Source: Symbiodinium sp. CCMP2592
Taxonomy: Eukaryota > Sar > Dinophyceae > Suessiales > Symbiodiniaceae
Direction: 5' to 3'
Length of the DNA stretch: 64,000 nucleotides
NCBI GenBank assembly: GCA_905221615.1
Contig: CAJNDT010006013.1
Coordinates: 728,071 to 792,070 of the forward strand
Shown here in pieces: positions 42,842 through 54,156 of the stretch (its first letter is position 1; every line of letters begins with the position of its first letter). The notes under the pieces were generated by a model. It had not been told where the DNA came from and searched no databases. It worked only from the letters and a program-made list of their open reading frames with translations. The translations under genes were made by a program, and so were the position numbers.

Positions 42842-45800
42842 TTACAACAACTCTTCTTCCCCGCGCTGCCGCTTCTCGGCACGCTTCTGATCAAAGAAGC
42901 CACTGATGAAGCGATAGAGAAAGCAGCGAAGGCAAAGTTGGACCACAGCAAGGAGAAGCCAAGCGAGCCAAAGGGTACGCCACCGACCAAGGTGAACCCG
43001 CACTGGCTCAAGAATCCAAGAGAAGAGTCGTTCAAGAATCGATTCAAGAAGACCAAGTACCTGCATTGCTTTTATTGCAAGGCTACAGACGAGCATAACG
43101 CTCCGGAATGCCCGGAAATGGAGAAAGCAGTCAAGAAGTACTACGATGGAACAAGACCCGACAGGGACAACAGCGAGCGAAGAATATTTTGCAAATTTTG
43201 CTTTCTGATGTTTACACACATCAACCACAGAAGCTTCAAGTATAAGGGATGGGGTACACATACCCCGGACATTTGCAACTACAAAGACGAAGTCAAGAGT
43301 TACTTGAAGAGCAATGAGTACAAGTTCAAGAGCGAGCTGAAAGATATCCGAGAAGAAGAAGAAGCTCAAGCCAAGCAAGGCTATACCCCGAAGGACAGTT
43401 GGGGCACAGAGCCGAAGAAGCAGAAGAAAAGTGATGAAGCAAAAGCCGAAGAAAATGCAGATGAAAAGGAAGAGAAAAAGAAAAAGACAGCCGACAAGTC
43501 CAAGAGCAAGGACAAGGAGAAGAAGGCTGAAAAAGAGAAGAAGCGGAAAAGCGATGAACGATGATCTCAGCTTGTCTTTCAAAGCTAACTGCTTCTCCTT
43601 CGTATCTGCTGCCTTTCTCTCTTCTTCAGAAATTCCTTCCTTAAGGAACTTTGGCACCTTCTTTGGCATTGGCTTTGCCTTTGCCACTGGCGTTGATGGG
43701 CTGCTTGCCTCGCGTTTTCTTTTGATTGTCGCCATCAACTTTGCTAGAGCACGTCGCTCCTTTTCTTGATCTGGCTCGGGCCTTGTGTACAAATCTAGGC
43801 CTTTAAACTCTTCGCTCATTGTCTTCAGTAGGTTGTCCGCCGTCTGGACTACCTCGCCTAGCTTTTGTAGAGCTCCTCTTACATTAACCGTCTTCTCAAC
43901 ATCTGCTCTTGCTCCCACTGCTTCTTCCTCGAGCTCTCGGACGATCTTCAGCTTTGCTTCGAGCTTTTCTTGCATATCCTTCTTGAGTTCTTGCTCGTAG
44001 CGCTCCAACTCTTCCTTAGCTTGCTTGTAAGCCTCTTCAGCCTTTTTCTCGTCCTCTGTCATCGTGGAAACACTCTCGATGTATTCTTGTATGTCATCTT
44101 CCACTTTCGCAAGAAGTTCCGAGGTCCTTAGGCCGTAACCGGCCGGAAGTCTTGAAACTGGCCGCCTCATCTGCTCTTGCCATGTCACAAACTCCTTCTC
44201 CAAGCTCTGGGTTGGCAACCCTCGTCGAACGCTTTCGACGTTCAGCTGCCCCATCACTGTTTCAAAGATAGACATAGTGTCTATATTGAATCCACTCCTG
44301 AGAGCTTTTCGTGCCTCGCGGTCTTCTTCGTCAGAGGATTGAACTACCGCTTCTTCGGCATCTTGCTTATCCTCTTTCTCTTTTGGCGTTTCTTCCTGTT
44401 TCTCTTCTTCCTGCTTCTCTTCTTCCTGCTTCTCTTCTTCTTGCTTCTCTTCTTCCTGCTTCTCTTCTTCTTGCTTCTCTTCTTCTGCCTTGTCTGCGAC
44501 TTGATCTGCTTCAGCTCTTACTCCTTCTCTTCTTTCCTTGGCTGCTGCTTTCATCTCTTCAAGCTGCTGTATCTTTTCATCCATGAGTTCTCCTTGCTTC
44601 CTTATCCCTTCTTTGATGTTCTCAGGTATGCTAACCTTTCTCTCTTCCAAGGCTGCGAAGTTAGCCTCCTTTGACTTTTTCAGCTTCTCCGCTTCCTGTG
44701 CCAATTCTTCAGCGGTCTTCTTGAATGTTTCCAAATCTTCTTCTCTTTCTTCTCCTTTCTTTTCTTTCTTTCCTTTCTCATTCTCGTCGTCTTCTACTGA
44801 CTCGCTTTCCTTCGACTCTTCACCATCGGACTCTGGGTCCGACGCAGCTTCACTTTCTTCCTTTTTCTTCGGCTGCTCTTCCTTCTTTTCTTCCTCTTCG
44901 TCAGTCTCCTTGTCTTCACGCTGTCTGTTGAGTACCTCCACTTCTTTCCAGAGGTCATCAGCACTTGGTCTGTTGTTCCTTTCTCTACTGAGCCCTTTTC
45001 TGAGGTATTCGGTTGCCTCGATGCTTCTGCTTCTCTCTGTCAACATGTACTTAACTGCATCATCATCAGCCATTGCTCTTGTCCTTTCTTCTTCTTTTTC
45101 TTCTTTCTTCAAGACTTCCTTGAATCTCTTGAGCAAAACGGCTGCGCTTGCAACTTTATGCATAATCGCTGCTGTAAACATGCACAACAGTATGCAAACT
45201 ACACTTGCTCTTCCCAGTCCTTGTTCACCTTCTTCACCGAATCTTCTTGCTTCAGTCAACGATAACAACACTGCGGTCGTAACCGTCTGGATAATCCTTG
45301 TAATCATCCTTTCATCAAATCTTGTAACACTTCTTGTTCTTGTTCTTCTCACTTCAGCTTCTTGGACTTCTTGAGCACTTGGTGTCAAAAATTCACCTGT
45401 GTATCCTAGGCTTAGCATATACTTGCATATCTTTTCCCGTGTCAGGGATTTGGTCCCTAGGTCTGAGGGATTGCCCTTACCGGCTATCGCCTTTATAATG
45501 AGCTTCGGAATTCTTTGGATCCATAAGAGGTCAACTTGTAAATGGCGTGCCTTGCCTACGCCTTTTCTTGAGATCAACTGTCTTGAGCTTGACGAATCAC
45601 TGTATAACATCAGTCTTGGCTCAACTCCTAGGATTCTCTTCAGCAATCCTTTCAGGAATACACCTTCGCTTAAGATTGATGTCGCTGCGATTGTCTCAGC
45701 CTCGCAAGATGACAATGCTACGCTCTTTTGTCTCTTGCTTTGGAAATGAACCAGGTTTCCATTCACCATTATCACTCCACACGAAACACTTTGCCTTGAC

Positions 45801-45853
45801 TCTCGATCTGCTGCCCAATCACTGTCGCTTATCACTTCTATGAGCGCTGGCAT
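42842..45853 (-). pseudogene. Copia A: RNase H and long C-terminal extension
   Basis: Residues 1-140 are a Copia RNase H (VISDSDWAADRESRQS, VALSSCEAETIAA, HLQVDLLWIQRI). Beyond the usual Copia end there are hydrophobic segments at residues 184-199 and 216-241 (SVVCILLCMFTAAIMHKVAS). A very long Glu/Lys coiled coil follows, including six tandem EEEKQ units (44393-44490). Then comes a conserved block (LPTQSLEKEFVTWQEQMRRP) and a Lys-rich linker to KLRSSF near 43560. The next 664 bp are inverted, so this frame reads antisense hydrophobic nonsense there. It regains the true C terminus FDQKRAEKRQRGEEELL before the stop at 42842. A frameshift near 45870 separates it from the reverse transcriptase frame. 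The extension is conserved in element B and partly in C, so it is a real part of this lineage. Confidence 0.7.
42895..43558 (+). mobile_element. inverted 664-bp internal segment of Copia A (Cys/His domain)
   Basis: On the plus strand this encodes KEATDEAIEKAAKAKLDHSK, then CFYCKATDEHNAPECPEMEK (C-x2-C-x5-H-x4-C), then CKFCFLMFTHINHRSF and GWGTHTPDICNYK, and a Lys-rich tail. The same sequence is on the minus strand in elements B (about 53310-52650) and C (63800-63090), so only element A has it flipped. Short inverted motifs (ATCGTTC and GAACGAT) sit at the borders. Confidence 0.85.
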
Positions 45854-46974
45854 CTTGTAGTTGTCTCTCTCTCGACCTTTCCTTCGTTGCTTCTGTTCTT
45901 CACTTCCAGAAAACTCTTTCCAGGGTAGCTTTCCTGGTGTACCAACGTAAGTTCAGGTGTTCCCTTGAGATACTTTCCAACATACCTTAGCAGCTCCATG
46001 TCTGCTTCAACGGGTGATGCGAGCTTCGTTGACAGCTTCTTCAGGACATACATGATATCTGGCCTCTCGGGCGCGAGATACAGTAATATCCCTACTCCTT
46101 TTCTGAACGTGTGGTGATCTTCTGCATTCAGCGGTTCCATTCCACCTTCTTTTGACTGAAATGACCTTCCATTGTCCGCTGGACACGGTAGTTTCTTTGG
46201 GTATGCTCCTTCCAGCTTGAGCACTTCTAGCAGTCCTTCAATGTACTTTGAGGTCATCGTGATCTCTACGTTTCCATCACTCATCGACTTGAAACTTCTC
46301 TTCAGGAAACTCCTTGATCCTTCCTTCTCATCTAGTGGTCCTTCCACTTTGATCTTCAATCCTTTGCTTCTCAGGAATTCGACCAATTTCTTGAACTCTT
46401 CTCTTGATGCGTATAGCTCCATGTCATCTACATGACTCAGCACGATTATTCCGAATCCTTCTTTGTCTGGTGTTCTTGAGAATAGTGCCGGGAGTCCACT
46501 GTCGCTTGTTAACCCGTACTCTTCCAGGTAACTTTTCAACTTTCCGAACCAAGCTGCACTTCCGATTCGCTGACCGGGCAACGTGTATCCCAGTTCGTAG
46601 TACTCTCCATCGACTTCAACCACTGTTGGTTCTTCTTGCTCCACCATTAGGTAAGCATCTCCAACATCGATACTTCCAAGTGTATATCCTTCTGAAGACG
46701 CAAACAGAGCTGACAGTAGCTTCACTGTGCTTGCTACACCGGTTGGCGAAAACAAACTTGCAATATCTGTGTCACCTAACCACTTGAACTCTCTTGCTAC
46801 CAATCGTCCTCTTCTTCTCCACTCTTTGTCTCTGTGTCTCCAGTCATACACTATCTTTGTCGACAGAAACTTGTACTTTGAAATGTCTGTTCCTTCTGGC
46901 AACTTGTTCAGCACTTTCATCTTCTCCAGTCTCTCCAACTCGTGCTTCTTGGACACACCTTCAACTTTCTCCAT
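45838..46974 (-). pseudogene. Copia A: reverse transcriptase
   Basis: A 378-codon frame with RT blocks in order: KIVYDWRHRDKEWRRRGRLV, REFKWLGDTDIASLFSPTG, LGSIDVGDAYLMVEQEEP (first catalytic Asp), IIVLSHVDDMELYASRE (the xxDD box, with His where Copia normally has Tyr) and DIMYVLKKLSTKLASPVEAD. It starts in another frame from the integrase and ends out of frame from RNase H (ERETTTRCQRS, stop). Element B has the same region intact, which identifies both breaks as lesions of A. Confidence 0.85.
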
Positions 46975-48281
46975 TTCTTCATCAACTTTGGTGGTCCGCT
47001 TTCGAAATCATTTGACCATTTTGGCATATCTTCTGGTATCTCTTCTTCGCCATCTGATTCTTGCCATTCTTCTTCCTCATCAAACTCAGCTTCCATTTCT
47101 TCAAATTCTTCCAACTCGACTTCTTCATCATCGTGATACTGCGGAAGTTCCTTTCTTAGGAATGGTTCTATCTTCTTCACGCTTCTCACGTCGATCACTC
47201 TTCTCACCGAACTTGATGCATCTCCGACGGCAATAAACTTCTCTGGTCTCTCTTCAACTTCCGTCGGTCCTTCATCCACTTTCTGTCTCACCGCTTCTGG
47301 CTGCTCGCCTTTTTCCAGGTTCCTCTTTGGCGATGCTGGCGGTGGATTCTCTCCTGTAATCAACTCATCAGATTCATCACTTCTTTCACTTCTTCTTCTT
47401 CTTGTGACTCCTTTTCCTCGACTGCTTGAACTGCTACTTGATGATCCAACATGTCCTTCACCTGGATCTTCGTCCATGTCTTGTTCAGTCTCGCTTGGCG
47501 GATCTGACGCCGCTTCTTGACTTGGGCTATAATCCTTCAGCTCATCTTCTTGCTCTTGGCTTCTTTCCTTTCTTGGGACAATCTCTGGCTTGTCGCCAAT
47601 TGCCATCTCGATTCCACTGCGCGGTGGCAATCTCTTCGTTGATTTCCTTCCTACCAACATGTCTTGTGTGTAGTTCCACGGTGTTCCTGTTGCTTCTGCT
47701 AGCACTTCAACATCATACAGTGGCGTACACTGTCTTATTGTTCTGCTTTTGATGATTCCTTGTCTTGTGCTTGTCAGATTCAGGTTGTTCACCGAGTCTT
47801 TTCCAACGAAGATTCCTTTTCTCCATGCTTCACCCTTTTCCTTGACTTTTGGTACTGGCTTTGCCAACACTACGCTTCCCCATGGTGCTAATGTTCCTTT
47901 GTACTCTCTGTCGAATAGCACTTCAAAAAGTGTTGATCCTTTCTTCACAACAAACCTATTCAGTAGGAATGCTGCATGTCTTGCTGCCCATGGATACAGC
48001 GTACTTTCTGAAGTAATCTTCACTTTCGCTTGCGATTCAACTCCATACACCAGTGTCTTGGATAAATTCCTATCTGTTTGAACCCATCTTTCAACTTGCA
48101 ATCCTTGGTGTTCATCTGGTGCTACATCTTGTATCTCTGTATCAAGATTCTTCATCCTCCTTATTCCTTGCACCTTCTTCCTCAGCGAAATCATTGCTGG
48201 TTCCGTGTCAGTTCTCAAAATGACTTTAGGATTCAACAGCATAAGCACTCTGCAGACTTCTTCAACAACGTATGCTGTCAC
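46917..48281 (-). pseudogene. Copia A: integrase C-terminal half and acidic linker
   Basis: Contains the second integrase Asp (VILRTDTEPAMISLRK), the Glu (HQGLQVERWVQTDRNLSK) and the conserved YPWAARHAAFLLNR and APWGSVVLAKP segments. A Ser/Glu-rich linker (GEEEIPEDMPKWSNDFE) then leads to the RT. A small deletion near PPKL (compare PPKLDDEEMEKVE in element B) shifts the frame before the RT. Confidence 0.8.
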
Positions 48282-50290
48282 TTCTTTGTCGCTACTGGAA
48301 TGACATGTACGAACTTTGTTGCTTCATCAACCATCACCAGTCCGATTGTCAATGCATCTTTGTTGTCTTTCGTGTTCTCTTCATCTCGGGTTCCAGTGAA
48401 CTTGAAATCCATTGAAACCAGCGAGGCTTCATTCTTCTTCTCTGACACATCGAAATTATCTTCTCTTGACCTTGTTGCTTGACAACTTTCACACCAATCA
48501 GCTTTTGGTAGGTGCGTCAATTCGTGCTTCTTTCTCTCTTCGTCAGTTGGCATCTCTGGTCTCTTTTCTCCTTTTGGTTCTCTTGTGAACTCTAGTTCCA
48601 GTCCTTTGGAGATTTCAACCAACTCCTTCATCTTGTTTGCTGATATGGCTTGTTTCAACCGTTGCCATATTTGAGCCTTACTTCCAGTCTTTCCTATCTT
48701 CAGGAATTCACATGCTGTTCTCATTTCCTTGAGTGTACTCTCTGGATTGAGTTCGACTCCTGCCACAATCATCGCTTCTTCCATCTTCTCTCCTAAACTT
48801 GGCAGTTGCTCTTCAATTTTCTTCCACTTTTTCATGTCTTCTTCTGCAGGCGGTTCACTCGGAAACAGGTTTTCCATCGCTTCTGCTGCTTCTTTCTCGA
48901 CTTGTTCCACGGTCTTCTTTGGTTCACCTTTTCCTTCGTGGACAGCCATCTCCACGTCTGCTGCTTCCACTTCCTTTTCTTGTTCCTTCTTTTTCTTCTT
49001 CGGGACTGTTCTTTCATACTCACCATACTCTTCAAGTCCTAGAGGCTTTCTCTCCAAGATCGTGATGATCACCGAGTTCTCTTCAACTGCATCTATCACA
49101 ATCTCTTCTCGGTCTTCCCACTTTTCAGCGCACTCCACAAACTCCAGTTCGCTCCATACGATGTTCTCGCCATCGTACCTCGATACCAAAGTAGTTCTGA
49201 ACTTGAGCGCTTTCACGTCGTCATGTGTGGGGTCAAATGTTGTGTACTTGTCATAATCGATCCTTGCTGGCTTCCCATCTGACATGAAAAACAATCCTTC
49301 ATGATACTCCATCTTCTCGAAATCATCTTCCATCTGCTTGATCAAAGTGAGCTTTCTCACTTGTGGTTCATCACTTTCAACCTTCACTTGAGCTTTGTAA
49401 ATCTTGAGGTCCGTCACTGTTGAGTTTCTTGCAAACCTCACTGGCACTCTTGCTGATCCTTTCTTCAAGTAAGTATTGAACTGGTCTAGAGGATCAAGTC
49501 CCCATCCGACTTTCCACAACTTGCCTACTGCAAATAGTGGTTGTGTTACATCTCCGAACACAGCTGAATCTCTCACCTTTATCACTCTTCCATCTGTCCT
49601 TTGAAATTCGAATGTGATGTTCGCTCTTGTCTCAGTGGTTCTTATCCTGTTGCCTTGGGCATCTTGAATAACCACTCTCAAAGCTGGGAACTCAACTGTT
49701 CCTAAGTCTTCACTATAGTAGCATAGCGGAAGTACATGACAATCCGCGCCACTATCTAGCACGACTTCAACGAGTTCTGAGTAGCTTGAGCTAACGGCTC
49801 TTACTCGATGCACTTCTGGCTCTTCATCTTGAACACTTCCGAAAAGTCTTTCTCGGTCTCTTGCACTCTTGGCATTCTTCTTGTCCACTTGTAGATCTTC
49901 ATACCACTTGTGAAGTTCATCTCTTTCATAATCTTCTTCATCAATTTCGTCAGCCATGCTTGACCATAGCACAACTGTGTTGACTTTTACTGCTCGCGCA
50001 GCATAATCCATCACCATTTCTTCGAACATTCCTACAAGATCAATGTAGTCATCATCGTCTTTGAACACTTCTTCAATCACTGGCATAGGCGTTGTCACCA
50101 ACCTACGCACTTGCTCGTTTCCTTTGGCTCCTTGTGGTGGCCTTGCTTGTGCCTGTGTAGAAGAACTTGGTTGCTCTTCATACCATTCTTCCTCACCTGT
50201 CTCTTGGACATTCCGAACTTGTCCTTTTTCCTCCTTTTCCTTTTCCCTTTGGTGCCGACCAACACTCCGAAGAGTAATGTCCGGTCTTAC
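48278..50290 (-). pseudogene. Copia A: protease, SAP domain, integrase zinc finger and first half of core
   Basis: The aspartic protease signature VVLDSGADCHVLPLCYY is near 49762. A long region of unknown function follows. A SAP-like DNA-binding motif (STLKEMRTACEFLKIGKTGS then KAQIWQRLKQ, about 48620-48730) comes before the integrase HHCC zinc finger (HELTHLPKADWCESC, about 48480-48525). The integrase core begins with the first catalytic Asp in LVSMDFKFTG and TIGLVMVDEATKFVHVIP. The frame ends VATKK, with a shift into the next segment. A SAP motif in this position is not a standard Copia feature. Confidence 0.8.
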
Positions 50291-50594
50291 CACAATTGAA
50301 ACATACAGGTCCATTCTGTCCACCTTTGCCTTTTCCTTTGTCACTCTCGTAGCCTTTTCCTTCGGCCTGCCTTATGCTCTTTCCACCTTTCTTTCCAAAT
50401 CCTTTTCCTTTTCCAAAACCTCTTCCTTTTCCTTTCGGTCTTCCTCTACCACCTTTTCCTCTTCCGTATCCATATCCTTTGCCCTTTCCTTTGTCTCCTT
50501 TTCCTTTTCCGTAAGGGCTTCCTTTTCCTCCTTTGTCACCTTTTCCTTTTCCATCTCCTTTACCTTTGCTCATGTGCAATCTATCAAGTTCCAT
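50193..50594 (-). pseudogene. Copia A: nucleocapsid, Gly/Lys-rich with CCHC knuckle
   Basis: A very Gly/Lys-rich tract (KGKGDGKGKGDKGGKG type repeats) leads to CFNCGKTGHYSSECW, a canonical C-x2-C-x4-H-x4-C knuckle near 50300. It binds RNA in gag proteins. Frameshifts lie at both ends. Confidence 0.85.
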
Positions 50595-51542
50595 TGGAAT
50601 TGGTCCTTGGTAAGCCTTGTTGCTTGAGTGTGACGCTGGGTCTGGAACACTAATGATCCTAAGATGTTTTCAGCTGGCCATGTCTGATTGCTTCTTTCAT
50701 ATTGTAGCAGCTTTGCTCTTAACTCTTCATACGTGGTCTTATCAGTGATATCAACCATCACATGCTGCTTGAGGTGCTGTGGAATTCCTTTCAGCAGTGT
50801 ACCGATCTTCAAGTTGTCATCATACTTCTGCCCTGAGAGTTTTTCGTACTCTGCTGTGAGCTTCTCATATGTCAGGACGTAGTCCATCAGCGATGCTCCT
50901 TTGCTCATGGCTGGGAATCCAACCAATGCTTGAGCCATTGCTAAACTTCTTGAACGAGATGTCGGCTCTAGTTCGGCCGTCAACTTTTCTCCACACTTCA
51001 AATCCATTCATCCCGCTCACACTTCTCAGCACTTTCAGAGGTCTGTTCTTCAAGTAACTGCTTAACACTGAGTAAAGCTTCGTTCCTCTGTTCACTCTTG
51101 CTTGATCACTGTCAAAGAATGAATTTGTCACCTCCGATGTTATCGCGCTCTTTTCTCCTTCTGCCTTCTTCAAGTCCTTCAGGAATTCTTGGTCCATGAA
51201 CGCTAAGAAGTTCTTGAACGTAAATGACCAGTCACTCCATTGTGACACTTCTTCTTCAATCGTTGCAGGATTGAACGCTTCTGGTGGCTTGGGGATCTTG
51301 CCTCCAGTATCAAAACTTACTGAGGCTGGCTGGCTGCCTGAGGGGGCTGCCTTCGGTGAAGCTTGGGCTTTCGCCAGTGCATCCATTGCTGTTGCCAATT
51401 GCGCTTGTTGAACTGCGGTTCCTTGCGCAACTCTTGCCATAGCTTCTGTAGCTTGACCTAACGTAGTCATCAGCTGTTCCAACCTTACCTGCTGAGGGTT
51501 CGGTGGCTGCTGTGGCTGTTGAGCTTGTTGATGCTCCTGCAT
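50570..51542 (-). pseudogene. Copia A: gag
   Basis: Starts at ATG 51542 (MQEHQQAQQPQQPPNPQQVR), a Gln/Pro-rich N terminus. Then comes a Copia-type gag core with WSDWSFTFKNFLAFMDQEFL and, after a frameshift near 50990, LTAELEPTSRSRSLAMAQAL and GIPQHLKQHVMVDITDKTTY. The frame is lost again near 50610 before the nucleocapsid. The 5' leader from the primer-binding site to this start is about 230 nt and contains another open frame. Confidence 0.75.
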
Positions 51543-51770
51543 CTTTCCAACACTCTGGCAGGTCCTTGTGTATCTGGCTCAAGGTCTTCACTTCCACGCT
51601 TTTCTTCGACGTTGCAAGGTGCTTTTGGCTTAGCCGTACCTCCTCGCTGTTCTCCGGCAGGATGCTCTCGGACTTAACCTTAACTTCCTGCTCTGCACTT
51701 TTCACCTTTTCCAGCTCGTAGCTGGCTTCCCTGGATCTTTGCTTGATCAGCTGCTGGCCTTTGCCAACAG

Positions 51771-51781
51771 CTCCGCTACCA
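51771..51781 (-). promoter_or_regulatory. primer-binding site of Copia A
   Basis: The minus strand reads TGGTAGCGGAG directly after the LTR2 end (CTTTCA), with no spacer. It differs at one base from the initiator tRNA-Met complement typical of many animal and fungal LTR elements (TGGTAGCAGAG). This identifies LTR2 as the 5' LTR of element A. Confidence 0.7.
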
Positions 51782-52621
51782 TGAAAGTTTAAACCCTTAT
51801 ACCAGTATACTTCTTATAACCACGGCGCGAGCTTGGATTCTTTTCTCACTCCGTGCTCCGCTGTCGGGCTGTGCTTGAGCCTACGTTTGACCTGCGGTGA
51901 AACACTGGATTCCTGTATGTAAATGGGCATGAGGGAAAATTGAACTATCTGTTACCTTCGGTGAAACACTGGATTCCTGTATGTAACTGTACATGAGGGA
52001 AAATTGAACTATCTGTTACGCCCTCATCGCGTACACAGCTTTGTCGTGTAATGCGATACTTGTGAAACTTTTCCTACTTCGCCACAGTTTTCGCATGCTC
52101 CTTTGAGCTTTAATCTTCACTTCTCGCACGCTTTTCAGCACTTTTGAACATCTTCTGCTTTCCTTCTTTCTTTCTTCATCTTTCAGATGTCCTAAAACAG
52201 ATTGCGTGAAATCCACACTCTGCTGGCATGGCTTCACTGTCCTATTGAAAACTCGGGCGCTCTCACTTTTTCTCCACGTCGCGGCCGTTGCTGTAGTCCG
52301 CAACTTCTTTTGGTCTCGCCACTTTTGGCTTTTGAGAAACTTTGGCCTTTTAAGCCTTGGCTTCTTTCGTAGTGCTCGTAGTGCCTTTTGTCGTGTGCTT
52401 AGGAGCCTTTTACGCGGCGTCCTTTAGCGTTCTCTGTGGCCTTTGGCTTGCCACTTTTACCTTGGACTTTTGTCCTCACTCTTCTCACATCTCCTTTCTC
52501 ACATGCTTTTAGCAGTGTGAAACTCTTGGGCTTTGTGAAACATTTTGCCTGGGCGGATTTCCGCCCTCATGCTGCTTTGGGCTGCTTGTCGCCCTCACTT
52601 CTTTTCGATCTTTAAACCGCA
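51782..52621 (-). mobile_element. LTR2, shared between Copia A (5' LTR) and Copia B (3' LTR)
   Basis: 840 bp, TGCGG...CTTTCA on the minus strand. On its left are the primer-binding site and gag of A. On its right is the C terminus of B (GEEDLT, stop, within 10 bp). It contains a small internal duplication (51952-52020 repeats GGTGAAACACTGGATTCCTG and following). Confidence 0.9.
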
Positions 52622-52629
52622 ACCTTGTC

Positions 52630-54156
52630 TTAGGTCAGGTCTTCTTCTCCTCGTTGTCTCTTCTCAGCTTTCTCTTGATCAAAGCTTGAGTCGCTCTTTC
52701 TCTTTTTCTTTGTGTCACTCTTCTTTTCCTTGTCCTTGTTCTCCTTGGACTTATCGGTCTTGCTTTTCTTCTTTTCTTCTGCATCGTCCTTCTTCTTCTC
52801 ATCACTTTTCCTCTTTGGCTTCACTTCTTCTTTGCCCCAACTGCTCTTCGGTGGATAGCCTGTGGTGTATCTTTCTTCTTCTTGTATTTCCTTGATCTCG
52901 TCGGGGAATTTGTACTCGTTGTCCTTCACGTACTCTTGGACACTTGCCTTGTAGTTGCATATGTCCGGGGTGTGAGTACCTCATCCCTTGTACTTGTAAT
53001 CTCGGTAGTTGAGGTGCGTGAAATTCAGATAACAGAACTTGCAGAATATTCTTCGCGAGTCGTTGTCCTTGGCAGGTCTTGGTAAGCCTTCGCAGTACTT
53101 CTTGAACGTCTTCTCCATTTCCGGATATTCAGTAGCTTTATGTCCGTCCGTTCCTTTGCAATAGAAGCAATGCAGATACTTTGTACCTTGATATGCTTCT
53201 TTCTTGAGCCATTGCTGATTGACCTTGCTTAATGGTTCACCTTCTGGCTCGCTTGGCTTCTCCTTGCTGTGATCCAAGTTTGTCTTCGCTGCCTTCTCTA
53301 TCGCTTCATCAGTAGCTTCTTTGAACGTTGATCTCAGCTTTTCTTTCAAAGCTAACTGCTTCTCCTTCGTATTCGCTGCCTTTCTCTCTTCTTCAGAAAT
53401 TTCTTCCTTGAGGTGCTTAAACCTATCTGGCAACTTCTTTGGCATTGGCTTTGCCTTGGTAGATGGCGTTGCCGGGCTGCTCGTGTCCCGCTTCCTTTTG
53501 ATGCTTGCCATCAACTGAGCTAGAGCTTGTCGCTCCTTTTCTTGATCTTGCTCTGGGCTTTCATAAAGATCTCGCACTTGCGGAAACTCTTCTTTCATCG
53601 TCTTTAGCAGTCTGTCCGCTACTTGGACAATCTTTCCGAACCTCTCCAGTGCTTCCCTTGCATGCACTGTCTTTTGAACATCTGCACGCGCACTTACGAC
53701 TGCTTCTTCTTTTTCTCGGAAGATCTTCAGCTTCTCCTCCATTCTTTTCTCCATTTCCTTCTTGAGTTCTTTCTCGAACCTTTCAACTTCTTTCTTGGCT
53801 TGCTTGTATTCCTGTTCGGTGGTCTTCTCGTCTTCTGCCATCACGCTTATACTCTCGACATATTCTCCGATGTCACCGTCGAGTCTTGAGAGTAGGTCCT
53901 GCGTTCTTAAACCGAATCCGGTTGGTAACCGAGCTACCGGTCTCCGAATGGCTTCTTGCCATGCGGTAAATTCCTTCTCCAAGCTTTGGGTCGGTAGTAG
54001 GCTTTTTCGAACACTCTCCACGTTAGTGTCTTCCATTACTGTGTCAAAGATCGACATCTTCTCCACATCGAACTGTTCTTTGCGCGCTTTTCTAGCTTGC
54101 CTATCCTCTTCGTCTGAGGATTCGACCACTTCCTTCTCTTCTTGGGCCTTAACCAC
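52630..54156 (-). pseudogene. Copia B: C-terminal extension, second half
   Basis: Coding resumes after a shift near 54130 (VVESSDEEDRQARKARKEQ). It has LPTQSLEKEFTAWQEAIRRP, coiled-coil segments and the Cys/His domain CFYCKGTDGHKATEYPEM, where the last Cys of the knuckle is Tyr. Next is CKFCYLNFTHLNYRDYKYKG, followed by a TGA at 52981-52983 in place of the Trp codon of the conserved GWGTHTPDICNYK. The frame then continues to SSFDQEKAEKRQRGEEDLT and a stop. Without inversion, this copy shows the ancestral order. Confidence 0.8.

Noticed and set aside
42895..43558. Multi-membrane hydrophobic domain read on the minus strand at the end of element A
   Set aside because: It is the antisense of the inverted Cys/His segment. 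The plus strand carries the conserved protein.
44177..45374. Plus-strand Ser/Phe/Leu-rich ORFs opposite the Copia extension, and similar ones at 48729-49256 and 54142-54732
   Set aside because: Antisense of Glu/Lys-rich coding. Composition mirrors the minus-strand codons and homology lies on the minus strand.
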